55,436 nt of DNA, taken from positions 1 to 55,436 of the forward strand of contig CAZORA010000014.1 of NCBI GenBank assembly GCA_964582225.1. The letters are read 5' to 3'. Shown one piece after another: positions 43,918 to 54,255 of this stretch (position 1 is the first letter of the stretch; every line of letters begins with the position of its first letter). This DNA is from Dokdonella_A sp964582225. GTDB lineage: Bacteria; Pseudomonadota; Gammaproteobacteria; Xanthomonadales; Rhodanobacteraceae. Made by a program: the position numbers and the translations under genes. The notes under the pieces are model-generated. The model did not search any database. It saw only the letters and a list, made by a program, of their open reading frames with translations, and was not told where the DNA came from.

Positions 43918-45255
43918 GAGGAGCAGCGCGAGCAGCGCGCCCAGGCAGAGCCGCAGGCGCGGGTGCGTCGGCCGCTCGAGCTCTCCGCGCAGGCTCGCCC
44001 AGGCCAACATGAGGCCGTCGCCCGCGTAGCCGCAGAGTACCGGCACCAGCGGCAACAGATAGCGCGCCTTGACGTGCAGGCCGAGATAGAGCGCGAGCTG
44101 ATAGCCGAGCAGGGCCAGCAGCAGCCAGCGGCCGGGACTGCGCCAGTCGCGGGTGAAGGCCAGGCCGAAGGCGAAGCCGATCAGCGTCAGCGCGTGGGCC
44201 AGATTTGCCCAGCCGCGCAGGCTCGCCTCCAGCCAGACGGGGGCGGGCGCATAGCTGCTGGTGTAGCCCCGCGTGCGTTCGCCCTGCAGCTGGCTCAACA
44301 GCAGCGTTTTGTGATTGAACAGGCGGAAGTACTGCCGGCCGGCCTGCTGCATGAGCCGCCGCGGGAGTGACTCTGCCGCCAGTTTTTCGCGGATCTGCTG
44401 CGCGGCCCAGGCCCTGCGCTCGTCGACGCTGCGACCGCTGGCCAGGTAGCGATCGAAGATCGCGGCGGAGGGGCCGGGAACGTAGTCGCTGCGGCGCGTG
44501 TCCTCGAGGCCGATCAGCAGGTTCACAGCCGAGCTGTTGGCGATTGACCAGTGGCCGCTCAGACGGTGGCCGCCGACCAGCGCCGGAGCGACGCAGAGCC
44601 CCAGCCCGAGCAGGTAGGCGCCGGCCGGCAGCCAGCGCAGGCGGCGCCTCGGCCAGTCGACGAAGCAGAGCAGGAACAGCGGCCAGAAACCGGTCAGAAC
44701 GCTCTTGAGGAGCAGCGCAGAGCCGATCGCGAGGCCGCCGCCGAAGGCCGCTGCGCCGCTGCCAGCGGTGCGCTCGCGTGCGCCGAGCAGCAGCACGCAG
44801 CCGAGCAACATCGCGAACAGATGCGGAATTTCCGGCCAGAAATATTGCGCATAGGCGGCGTTGCTCGGGTTCAGCAGAAACAGCGCGGCCGCCGCGCAGG
44901 CGGCGCCGCGGTTGCCGCCGACGCGGCGCCAAAGTCGCACGAGCAGCAGGCCGCAGCCCAGGAACAGGGCGCTCTGCACGAGCTGCACCGCCAGCGGGGA
45001 GTCCACCAGGCGCAGGATCGCGGCGATGAAAAGCCCCTGGCCAGGCGGCCAGATGGGGCTGGTCTGCCAGGGTCCGCCGGCGAGGATCGAGCGCGCCGTG
45101 TGGATGTAGTAGTTCTCGTCGCCGAGCAGACGTTTGCCGCCGCCGAGCGCGTACAGATACCAAAGCAGCGCCTGCTGCAGCGCCAGCAGGCCCACCAGGA
45201 CGAGCAGGGCGCGGTGCGGGATGCGCGGGGCGTGCGGAGGTGTGCCGGCAGTCAC
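43870..45255 (-). CDS. GT39-like membrane glycosyltransferase (ArnT/PMT superfamily)
   Basis: 461 residues, about ten hydrophobic helices. The first periplasmic loop has LLGDENYYIHTARSIL, whose Asp-Glu pair occupies the position of the catalytic acid in GT-C lipid-linked sugar transferases, and SPIWPPGQGLF follows. The C terminus is a short cluster of helices. These enzymes move a sugar from a polyprenyl-phosphate donor to a protein or lipid on the periplasmic face. The start is GTG at 45253-45255, because the preceding 99 open codons are charged, non-membrane sequence. It lies between the C25 peptidase (converging) and gspC (divergent). Substrate unknown. Confidence 0.8.
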   Translation of the reverse strand: MTAGTPPHAPRIPHRALLVLVGLLALQQALLWYLYALGGGKRLLGDENYYIHTARSILAGGPWQTSPIWPPGQGLFIAAILRLVDSPLAVQLVQSALFLGCGLLLVRLWRRVGGNRGAACAAAALFLLNPSNAAYAQYFWPEIPHLFAMLLGCVLLLGARERTAGSGAAAFGGGLAIGSALLLKSVLTGFWPLFLLCFVDWPRRRLRWLPAGAYLLGLGLCVAPALVGGHRLSGHWSIANSSAVNLLIGLEDTRRSDYVPGPSAAIFDRYLASGRSVDERRAWAAQQIREKLAAESLPRRLMQQAGRQYFRLFNHKTLLLSQLQGERTRGYTSSYAPAPVWLEASLRGWANLAHALTLIGFAFGLAFTRDWRSPGRWLLLALLGYQLALYLGLHVKARYLLPLVPVLCGYAGDGLMLAWASLRGELERPTHPRLRLCLGALLALLLSGLAFLGDWMDLAGW

Positions 45256-45345
45256 CCGACAAGCATGGGGGAGGCGCCGTGATCCGCGCAACCAGCGAGG
45301 GCCGGCCTTTGCTACCCTTGCGCTTCGGTCGCATCGGGTGTGGGC

Positions 45346-46260
45346 ATGACGTGGCGCGGGTTCAAGGTCGAGCGCGGTCCAAGCGTGGAGCTGGCGGCAT
45401 GGCTGCTGTGTGCCGCGCTCGCGCTTCTCGCGCTGTGGCTCGCGCTGCGCCTCGTGTTGCAGTTCGTGCCGGACGGGAATCTCGTGAAGCTCCGTGAGCT
45501 GAGCGTTGCGGCGCCCGTGGCCGCCCCCGCTCGCTCGCTCGCGAGCTGGCACTTGTTCGGTGAAACCCCGTCAGCCGGCGGCGGCAGCGCCGCGCAGGCC
45601 GGCGCACCGGTTTCGCTGATCCTGCGAGGCACTCTGGCCGACGCCGATCCGCGTGCCGGCGTCGCGATCGTGGCGCAGGCAGGCGCCGACGAGCGCGCTC
45701 TTCGCGTCGGGGAGGAAGCGGAGCCCGGCCTGCGCCTGCTGCGGGTTTACGTCGATCGTGCAGTGTTTGCGCGGAGCGGCGTCGAGCACGTGTTGCAGCT
45801 GCCGCGCGAGCTGCCCCGCACGGCACCGATGCCGCGCGAGCCTGCCGCGGGATCGCCCGCGGCTACGGACCCGCGCCTGCTGCGCGCGCTCCCGCTGCCT
45901 GCGACGGCGGCCAACGTAGCAGCGCGGCCGACCTCGGCGACCCCTGCGGCGCTGCGCGAAGCGGCCGCCGCAGCGCGACGCGATCCATCCAGTATCCTGC
46001 AGCGGCTCAAGGTCGAGCCGGTGTTCGCCGACGGCCGGTTCGGCGGACTGCGAGTCGATGCGCGCTCGAGCGCCGACGGCGAGTTGCTGCGAGCCGCCGG
46101 CCTGCAGCCCGGCGATGTGATCACGCAGGTCGACGGCAGCGCGATCGATTCCATCTCCAGCGGGCAACAGGTGCTGGCCCGCCTCGGTTCGGCAAACTCG
46201 GTGCGGGTGACCGTGGAGCGCAACGGCCGGCCGCTCGAACTCAGTTTGGGAATCCCATGA
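45346..46260 (+). CDS. gspC: Type II secretion inner-membrane protein GspC
   Basis: 304 residues. One N-terminal transmembrane helix (about residues 14-41), the GspC homology region beginning at SLASWHLFGETP with the SLILRGTLADADPRAGVAIV block, an Ala/Pro linker, and a C-terminal PDZ domain (GLQPGDVITQVDGSAID). Links the outer-membrane secretin to the inner-membrane platform. Start ATG at 45346; a GTG lies two codons earlier. The stop overlaps the gspD start by 4 bp. It is the first gene of the T2SS block. Confidence 0.92.
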   Translation: MTWRGFKVERGPSVELAAWLLCAALALLALWLALRLVLQFVPDGNLVKLRELSVAAPVAAPARSLASWHLFGETPSAGGGSAAQAGAPVSLILRGTLADADPRAGVAIVAQAGADERALRVGEEAEPGLRLLRVYVDRAVFARSGVEHVLQLPRELPRTAPMPREPAAGSPAATDPRLLRALPLPATAANVAARPTSATPAALREAAAAARRDPSSILQRLKVEPVFADGRFGGLRVDARSSADGELLRAAGLQPGDVITQVDGSAIDSISSGQQVLARLGSANSVRVTVERNGRPLELSLGIP

Positions 46261-48311
46261 ACCCGTCTCGTCATCTTGGTACCGCCGCCCTGGCCGCGCT
46301 TGCGTTCGGCGGAGTGCTGGCGCTCGCCGCCCCGCTGGCGGCCGAGCAGCCCGACGCTGCACCGCCCACGTCGAGCGCCGATGGTCGTCACACCCTCAAC
46401 ATGAAAGACGCCGACATCCAGGCGCTGATCGCGACCGTCAGCGAGATCACCGGCAAAAACTTCATCGTCGCCCCCACCGTGCAGGGCAAGGTCACCGTGG
46501 TCTCGGCGCGGCCGATGCTGCCCGACGAGCTCTACGAGGTGTTCCTCTCGGTGCTGCGCATCCACGGCTACGCGGCGGTCGCCTCCGGCAGCATGGTGCG
46601 CATCGAGCCCGAGGCGCTGGCGCAGCAGGACGGCGCCAGCGCGATCGGCGAGGCCCACGCGCGTGGCGCCGAGGAGCTGGTGACCCAGGTGGTGCCGGTG
46701 CACCATGTTGCCGCCGCCGACCTGGTCGCGATCCTGCGCCCGCTGATGGCCCAGGGCGGTCAGCTGATCGCGCACGCCTCGTCGAACTCGCTGGTGATCT
46801 CCGATCGCGCCGCCAACGTCGGCCGGCTGCTGCAGATCATCGGCCGCATCGACACCGCATCCGATGCCGAAGTCGAGGTGATTCCGCTGACTCACGCCGG
46901 CGCCGCCGAGCTCGCACGCACCCTGACCAGCCTCGCCGGCGAGCCGAACGCGCAGGCCAACGGCGAGGGTGCGCGGGTGTTCGCCGATACCCGCACCAAC
47001 TCGCTGCTGCTTTCCGGGGCAAGGAACGCGCGCCTGCGCATGCGCGCCTTGATCGCCCATCTCGATACCCCGAGCGCCGGCGGTGGCGACACTCAGGTGG
47101 TCTATCTGCGCTACGCCAGCGCCGCCGATCTGGTGCCGATCCTGCAGGGTGTCGCCGCCACCCTGACCGGGGTCGCGCCGCCCGCCACAGGGACGAGCGA
47201 GGGCAGCGCCGCGCGCGGCGGGCTGGCCACCATCCAGGCCCACGGCGAAACCAACGCGCTGGTGATCAGCGCGCCGCCGGCGGTGTTCCGCTCGCTGGCC
47301 GAGGTGATTCGCCAGCTGGATATCCGCCGCAACCAGGTGCTGATCGAGGCGGTCATCGCCGAAGTTGCGGACACCACCGCAAGCCGGCTCGGCGTGCAGT
47401 GGCAGATGCCGCTCAAGGACGATCCGACCCACACCGTGATTGGCGGCACCAACTTCGGCCAGGGCGGCAGCAACATCCTCGCCGCTGCCACCAACCCCTT
47501 CGGCGTTGGCAACGGCTTCAACCTCGGCTACGTCGACGGTACGGTGAAGATCGGCGATCGGACCATCCTGCAGCTTGGCGCCCTGGTCACCGCGCTGCGC
47601 GGCGACGGCGTTTCCAACATCCTGTCCACGCCATCGGTGCTGACCCTCGATAACCAGGAAGCCGAGATCAAAGTGGCGCAGGAAGTGCCCTTCCTGACCG
47701 GCCAGTACACCACCGCTGCGACCACCTCCGGCGCCACCGCGGGCAACCCCATCAGCAACCCGTTCCAGACCATCGAGCGCAAGGACGTGGGCCTGATGCT
47801 CAAGGTCACCCCGCAGATCAACGAGGGCGACTCGGTGCGCCTCAACATCCACCAGGAAGTCTCCTCGCTGGCGCCACCGGTCACCGGCGCGGTCGATCTC
47901 GTCACCTACAAGCGCGAGCTCACGACCAGCGTACTGGTCAAGGATGACTCGCTGCTGGTGCTCGGCGGCCTGATCGACAAACAGCTCACCGAGAACGTAC
48001 AGAAAGTGCCGGCCCTGGGCGACATTCCGCTCCTCGGCAACCTGTTCCGCTATCGCAACAACGACGCGCGCAAGAGTGACCTGATGGTGTTCCTGCACCC
48101 GAAGATCCTGCGCGACGCGGCCACCGAGGCGGCGGTGTCGAGCGAGAAATACAACTACATGCGCACCGAACAGCTGCAGCTGCGGCAGCAGGACTGGCCG
48201 CTGGCGCCGCGCGGCGAGCGCCCGGCGCTGCCCGAGGTCCACGATTTCCTCGCCGATCCGCTGCCGCACGCTGCGCCTGCGCCCGCGCCGGCGCGCGGAC
48301 ACAGGCCGTGA
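46257..48311 (+). CDS. gspD: Type II secretion secretin GspD
   Basis: 684-residue outer-membrane secretin. Signal peptide (ALAALAFGGVLALAAPLAA), N0 domain (LNMKDADIQALIATVSEITGK), N1-N3 ring domains (VVPVHHVAAADLVAILRPL, VIPLTHAGAAELARTL, VVYLRYASAADLVPIL), and the secretin core: RNQVLIEAVIAEV, GDGVSNILSTPSVLTLDNQEA, GLMLKVTPQIN, VLVKDDSLLVLGGLI and DIPLLGNLFRYR. The C terminus is short and Pro/Ala-rich. Multimerises into the exit pore for folded periplasmic proteins. Confidence 0.96.
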   Translation: MNPSRHLGTAALAALAFGGVLALAAPLAAEQPDAAPPTSSADGRHTLNMKDADIQALIATVSEITGKNFIVAPTVQGKVTVVSARPMLPDELYEVFLSVLRIHGYAAVASGSMVRIEPEALAQQDGASAIGEAHARGAEELVTQVVPVHHVAAADLVAILRPLMAQGGQLIAHASSNSLVISDRAANVGRLLQIIGRIDTASDAEVEVIPLTHAGAAELARTLTSLAGEPNAQANGEGARVFADTRTNSLLLSGARNARLRMRALIAHLDTPSAGGGDTQVVYLRYASAADLVPILQGVAATLTGVAPPATGTSEGSAARGGLATIQAHGETNALVISAPPAVFRSLAEVIRQLDIRRNQVLIEAVIAEVADTTASRLGVQWQMPLKDDPTHTVIGGTNFGQGGSNILAAATNPFGVGNGFNLGYVDGTVKIGDRTILQLGALVTALRGDGVSNILSTPSVLTLDNQEAEIKVAQEVPFLTGQYTTAATTSGATAGNPISNPFQTIERKDVGLMLKVTPQINEGDSVRLNIHQEVSSLAPPVTGAVDLVTYKRELTTSVLVKDDSLLVLGGLIDKQLTENVQKVPALGDIPLLGNLFRYRNNDARKSDLMVFLHPKILRDAATEAAVSSEKYNYMRTEQLQLRQQDWPLAPRGERPALPEVHDFLADPLPHAAPAPAPARGHRP

Positions 48312-48402
48312 GCTCGACGCCGGTCGGCGCCTTCGCGGCGCGCCGGCGCGAGGCTGCGCCTGCGACCAGGGTCATCCTTGCCGCGCTGACGCGAGCCACG
48401 AG

Positions 48403-49887
<1,485 letters not shown>

Positions 49888-49905
49888 GGCGACGTCGACG
49901 CCGGC

Positions 49906-50307
49906 TCAGGGCGTGCAGCTGCAGCCCGCGAGCGGCCGGGACTCGATCCAGGTCAGGTTGTTGGTGTAGCGGGTAAAGCCCTGCTGCCTACCGTAAAGGC
50001 GCAAGAGGCAGGTGGGCTTGGCCGGCTCGACGAACAGGTAGTAGTCGGTCCCGGAAGGCGCCGAGATCGCGAAGGGTCGCGGCCCGAGCGCGCCACCCGC
50101 CAGCGAGACGCGGGCCCGGGCGGCGAGCCGCGCTGCATCTTCCACGGTTTCACGCTGGGCGCTCAGGATCGAGGCGATGCCGTCCTCGAAGGCCTCGCCG
50201 CAGGCGACCTCGCCGAGATTGCGCACTTGGCCGACCGTGGTGCAGCCACCGAGCAGGACGCCGCAGGAGAGCAGCAGGGCGGCCGTCGTGGAGCGGTTGC
50301 GGCGCAT
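49906..50307 (-). CDS. Small lipoprotein inside the T2SS locus (opposite strand)
   Basis: 133 residues. Lipobox LLGGC with Cys about residue 22, a helical segment (FEDGIASILSAQRETVEDAARLAARA), then a short beta-rich part with TDYYLFVEPAKPTCLLRLYGR and a terminal CSC motif. The mature protein contains an additional Cys at about residue 36. It lies on the minus strand between gspE and gspF, 18 bp from the gspE stop. I do not recognise the family. Size, lipidation and location would suit a secretin pilotin or another accessory factor, but this is only an inference. Confidence 0.75.
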   Translation of the reverse strand: MRRNRSTTAALLLSCGVLLGGCTTVGQVRNLGEVACGEAFEDGIASILSAQRETVEDAARLAARARVSLAGGALGPRPFAISAPSGTDYYLFVEPAKPTCLLRLYGRQQGFTRYTNNLTWIESRPLAGCSCTP

Positions 50308-50451
50308 GCAGCGTTCCCCTTCTCGACCCGGCCCTTGCGCCACCGACTCTAGCAGATCGAAGGCGAGTACGGCGCCGCGCTTCACCCAGAAGGCGCGACA
50401 GCTCGTCGCTTTGCTGGAACAATGCGAGTCCTGCTCCGCTTTTCGCTCACC

Positions 50452-51657
50452 ATGCCCGCTTTCGCCTACCAAGCGCTCGACGCCGACGGCAAGACCCGGC
50501 GCGGCGTGCTGCAGGGTGACACCCCTCGTGCGGTGCGTGGCCAGCTGCGCGAGCGCGGCCTCAGCCCGCTCAGCGTCGACCCGGTGGGCGCGGGCACCGG
50601 CGCCGGGCCGTTTGCGCGCGGCGGCCTGCGCGGCGCCGCGCGGGCCCTGCTGACCCGCCAGCTGGCGACCCTGATTGGCGCCGGCCTGCCGATCGACGAG
50701 GCGCTCGCGGCGCTGGCCGAGCAGGCCGCCGGCCAGCGCCAGCGGGCGCTGGTGCTGGCGCTGCGCGCGCGGGTCATGGAAGGCGCGAGCCTGGCGCGCG
50801 CGATGGCCGAATTTCCCCACAGTTTTCCCGAGCTCTTCAGCGCCAGCGTCGCCGCCGGCGAGCAGTCGGGGCAGCTCGATCGGGTGCTGGAGAAGCTCGC
50901 CGATCACGCCGAAGCGCGCGACGCGCTGGGCCAGCAGGTGCTGGCTGCGCTAGCTTATCCTCTGCTGCTCTGCCTGGTCGCGATTGCCGTGGTCACCGGT
51001 CTGCTTGCCTGGGTGGTGCCGCAGATCGTCGGCGTGTTCGAGAACCTCGGGCAGGAGCTGCCCCTCGCGACCCGTGTCCTGATCGGTTTTTCCGCCTGGC
51101 TGCGCGAGTGGGGCTGGCTGCTGCTGCTGCTCCTCGTGGCGTTGGCGCTGGCGACGCGCCTGGCTCTGAGCCGGCCGGCCGTGCGCCGCCGTGGCGACGC
51201 CCTGCTGCTGCGCTTGCCGCTGGTTGGCCGGCTGGTGCGCGCGGCCAATACGGCGCGCGCCACGCGCACCTTGGCGCTGCTCGCCGGCAGCGCGGTGCCG
51301 TTGCTCGATGCGCTGGCCATCGCCGCGCAGACGGTCTCCAGCCGGCCTATGCGCGAGGCCCTGCAGGAAGCTGCGGTCAAGGTGCGCGAAGGCAGCGCCT
51401 TTTCCCGCGCGCTCGGCGACAGCGGTCAGTTTCCGCCGGTCGCCCAGCGCCTGATCGCCAGCGGCGAGCGCTCGGGGCAGCTGTCGCGGATGCTGGAGGA
51501 AGCCGCTGCCGCGCAGCAGCGTGAGCTGGATCGCTGGCTGACGCTGGCCACCTCGGTGCTCGGCCCGGCGGTGATCGTGGCCGTCGGCGCGATGGTCCTG
51601 TTCATCGTGCTGGCGATCCTGCTGCCGATCTTCAACCTCAACCAGATGGTGCGCTGA
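50452..51657 (+). CDS. gspF: Type II secretion inner-membrane platform protein GspF
   Basis: 401 residues with the two cytoplasmic GspF domains (LTRQLATLIGAGLPIDEALAAL and RATRTLALLAGSAVPLLDAL), each followed by ASVAAGEQSGQLDRVL or LIASGERSGQLSRML, and three transmembrane helices (about residues 173-197, 222-240, 372-393). Start at 50452 (MPAFAYQALDADGKT) fits the family; a further ATG 30 bp upstream is less likely. After it the locus goes directly to ftsE; no gspG-N genes follow. Confidence 0.95.
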   Translation: MPAFAYQALDADGKTRRGVLQGDTPRAVRGQLRERGLSPLSVDPVGAGTGAGPFARGGLRGAARALLTRQLATLIGAGLPIDEALAALAEQAAGQRQRALVLALRARVMEGASLARAMAEFPHSFPELFSASVAAGEQSGQLDRVLEKLADHAEARDALGQQVLAALAYPLLLCLVAIAVVTGLLAWVVPQIVGVFENLGQELPLATRVLIGFSAWLREWGWLLLLLLVALALATRLALSRPAVRRRGDALLLRLPLVGRLVRAANTARATRTLALLAGSAVPLLDALAIAAQTVSSRPMREALQEAAVKVREGSAFSRALGDSGQFPPVAQRLIASGERSGQLSRMLEEAAAAQQRELDRWLTLATSVLGPAVIVAVGAMVLFIVLAILLPIFNLNQMVR

Positions 51658-51722
51658 GCGCGTTCTACAATCGTCGTCAGCGCGCGCAGCGCCGACCTGG
51701 CTCCACCGACTGTTGGCTATAG

Positions 51723-52400
51723 ATGCTCCGTTTCGACAACGTCAGCAAACGCTACCCCGGCGGCCTCGACGCCTTGAGTGAGGTCAGCTTCGAGGTGGCC
51801 GCGGGCGAGATGGTGTTCGTGACCGGACACTCGGGCGCCGGCAAGAGCACCTTGCTGAAGCTCGTCAGTCTGGCCGAGCGCCCGAACCGGGGCCGGATCC
51901 AGGTCGAAGCGATGGATCTGGCGCGGGTGCGCGGCGGTGCGGTGGCGCGCCTGCGTCGACGGATCGGCATGGTGTTCCAGGATCATCGCCTGCTCGCCGA
52001 CCGCAGCGTGTTCGACAACGTGGCGCTGCCGCTGCTGATTGCCGGCGTCTCGCGGCTCGAGCTCGGCAAGCGGGTGCGCGCGGCGCTCGACAAGGTCGGT
52101 CTGCTCGCGCGCGAGCGCGCCGCGCCGCAAACCCTGTCGACCGGCGAGCAGCAGCGGGTCGGCATCGCCCGCGCGATCGTCGCCCGCCCGCCCCTGCTCA
52201 TTGCCGACGAGCCGACCGGCAACCTCGACCCGCAGCTTTCGCTCGAGATCATGCAGCTGTTTGCCGAATTCGGCGCGGTCGGCACCACCGTACTGGTGGC
52301 GAGCCACGATCTGTTCCTGCTGAAGCGCATGAGCAAGCGCGTGCTGGTGCTCGAACATGGCCGCCTGATCGACGACTTTCGTCCGCAGGTGGCGTCGTGA
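51723..52400 (+). CDS. ftsE: Cell division ABC transporter ATP-binding protein FtsE
   Basis: 225 residues. Walker A GHSGAGKST, Q-loop MVFQDHRLL, the signature sequence LSTGEQQRVGIARAI and Walker B LLIADEPTGNLD. Forms the FtsEX complex that activates septal peptidoglycan hydrolases through EnvC-type adaptors. Start ATG at 51723. Overlaps ftsX by 4 bp. Confidence 0.96.
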   Translation: MLRFDNVSKRYPGGLDALSEVSFEVAAGEMVFVTGHSGAGKSTLLKLVSLAERPNRGRIQVEAMDLARVRGGAVARLRRRIGMVFQDHRLLADRSVFDNVALPLLIAGVSRLELGKRVRAALDKVGLLARERAAPQTLSTGEQQRVGIARAIVARPPLLIADEPTGNLDPQLSLEIMQLFAEFGAVGTTVLVASHDLFLLKRMSKRVLVLEHGRLIDDFRPQVAS

Positions 52401-53404
52401 GCCGGGCGTCGGGAGCGGTGCGGCGCCGACCGCCCAAACCAAGCCGCGGCGAAGGCCCGCCGCCGACCCGCCGACGCCGCGGGCGGGAGCGGCTCGGCGC
52501 TTGGCGCGATCAGCATCTCTATGGTTTCGTGTCGAGCCTCGGGCGGCTCTGGCAGCGTCCGTTTGCCGGCGCGCTGGTGCTGCTGGTGATCGGCGTCGCG
52601 CTGGCGTTGCCGCTGCTCTTCTGGCTCGGCTACGACAACGTCCGGGAATGGTCGGGAGGCCTGCGCGAGGCGCGCGAGATCAGTCTGTTCCTGCAGCCCG
52701 AGCTCGACGTCGCTGCCGGCCGCAAATTTGCCGATGAGCTCGAGGCTCGCGCCGACGTCGCGGAAGTCCTGCTGCGCACCCCGCAGCAGGGACTGGACGA
52801 GTTCCGCAGCCTGTCCGGCTTCGCCGACGCGCTTGAGCTACTTGCGTCCAATCCGCTGCCGGTGGTGTTGGTGGTCAGTCCCGCCGCGGCCGATGCGCTC
52901 ACCGACCCGGCCTTGGTGGAGGCGCTGCGGGCTGATCCGCGGGTCGATCTGCTGCAGTACGATGCCGCGTGGCGGCGCAAGCTTTCCGGCATACTGCAGT
53001 TCAGCGAGCGGCTGGTTGCGGTGATGGCGGTCCTGCTGGCGCTGGCGACCCTGCTGGTGATTGGCAATACGGTGCGCATGGATATCCAGGCCCGCAGTGA
53101 GGAAGTCTCGATAATGCAGCTGATCGGCGCCAGCGATGGCTTCGTGCGCCGGCCGTTTCTGTATGCCGGATTCTGCTACGGACTGTGCGGCGCGCTGCTG
53201 GCGCTGGCGCTGGTGGCCGGCGTCGAGCTCGCGCTGCGCGCGCCGCTGGCGCGGCTGCTCGAAGCGTGGGGCGAAGCGCCGCTCCTGCACGGCCTCGGTT
53301 TCGGCGCGGCGGCGACGCTGCTCGCCGCCGGCGCCCTGCTCGGCTGGCTCGGGGCTTTTGTGGTGGTGACGCGTCATCTGGCGCGCGGCCGGGCGCAGGC
53401 ATGA
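52397..53404 (+). CDS. ftsX: Cell division ABC transporter permease FtsX
   Basis: 335 residues. Long basic cytoplasmic N terminus (Arg/Pro-rich, residues 1-45), first transmembrane helix at about 57-78, an extracytoplasmic domain including FLQPELDVAAGRKFADEL and WRRKLSGILQFSERL, then three more helices typical of FtsX/MacB permeases (NTVRMDIQARSEEVSIMQLIGAS, with following helices). The start is GTG at 52397 overlapping the ftsE stop (GTGA). The next gene's ATG overlaps its stop. Confidence 0.95.
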   Translation: MSRASGAVRRRPPKPSRGEGPPPTRRRRGRERLGAWRDQHLYGFVSSLGRLWQRPFAGALVLLVIGVALALPLLFWLGYDNVREWSGGLREAREISLFLQPELDVAAGRKFADELEARADVAEVLLRTPQQGLDEFRSLSGFADALELLASNPLPVVLVVSPAAADALTDPALVEALRADPRVDLLQYDAAWRRKLSGILQFSERLVAVMAVLLALATLLVIGNTVRMDIQARSEEVSIMQLIGASDGFVRRPFLYAGFCYGLCGALLALALVAGVELALRAPLARLLEAWGEAPLLHGLGFGAAATLLAAGALLGWLGAFVVVTRHLARGRAQA

Positions 53405-54255
53405 ACGCCGGAGTACCGCTCACCCGACACATCAGCACCGACGCGCCGCAGGTGTTGGTGGTGGACGGCTCGCGCGTGGTGCGGCAGCTGATCGAGCGGG
53501 TGCTGAAGGCCGAGCTGCCGCACGCGGTGGTCATTGGCTGCGGCTCGGGCGCCGAGGCGCTGGCAGCGCTCGAAGGTCGGGTGATCGACTTCGTCTCGAC
53601 CGCGCTGCGCCTGCCCGACATGGACGGTATCCAGCTTGCGCAGCGCATCCGCGAGAGCGCGAGCCAGGCCTATATCCCGATCGTGGTGGTCTCCGGCGAC
53701 GTGCAGGAGCGGCTGGTTTCCCGCACCCTGTCGCGCGAAGTCACCGATTACTTCGACAAGTCGCTCGGTTTCGAGGCGCTGGCAGCCTTCATCCGCGGCT
53801 ACGTGCACCCGACCGACGAGGTCGCCGGCAAGATCCTCTACGTCGAGGACAGCCGCGTGGTGGCGGTGGCGACCCGGCGCATGCTCGAAAAAAGCGGCTT
53901 CGACGTGGTCCACGTGCTGAGCGGCGAGGCGGCGCTCGAATATCTCGAAAGCGCTCTGATGGAGGGTCGCGGCGCCGGCGTGGACCTGGTGCTGACCGAT
54001 ATCAGCCTCAAGGGCGAGATGAGCGGCGGCGATCTGCTGCGCTGCGTTCGCGAGGACTTCGGCTATGGCAAGGGCGATCTGCCGGTGCTGGTGATGACCG
54101 GCGACGACGATCCCACCCGCCAGAGCGTGCTGCTTCGCGAAGGCGCCAACGATCTCGTGCACAAGCCGATCGAGGAACGCCTGCTGATCACCAAGCTGAA
54201 GTTTCAGCTGCGCGTCGCCAGGGCGCGCGCGGAAGAGTCGCAAGAATCGGCGTGA
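53401..54255 (+). CDS. Dual-receiver response regulator with a degenerate first receiver
   Basis: 284 residues, two tandem CheY-like receiver domains and no output domain. First receiver (about 15-135): only one acidic residue of the usual pair (VLVVDGSRVV), and the phosphoacceptor position is Ala68 (FVSTALRLPDMDG), while Lys120 is retained. Second receiver (about 143-275): Glu149/Asp150, phosphoacceptor Asp200 (LVLTDISLKG), Thr233 and Lys255, all intact. ATG at 53401 overlaps the ftsX stop; the stop overlaps the ung start. Partner kinase unknown; none is adjacent. Confidence 0.9.
   Translation: MNAGVPLTRHISTDAPQVLVVDGSRVVRQLIERVLKAELPHAVVIGCGSGAEALAALEGRVIDFVSTALRLPDMDGIQLAQRIRESASQAYIPIVVVSGDVQERLVSRTLSREVTDYFDKSLGFEALAAFIRGYVHPTDEVAGKILYVEDSRVVAVATRRMLEKSGFDVVHVLSGEAALEYLESALMEGRGAGVDLVLTDISLKGEMSGGDLLRCVREDFGYGKGDLPVLVMTGDDDPTRQSVLLREGANDLVHKPIEERLLITKLKFQLRVARARAEESQESA

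Noticed and set aside
45747..48302. 851-codon minus-strand frame across gspC-gspD
   Set aside because: Antisense to well-defined T2SS genes; no coherent domain.
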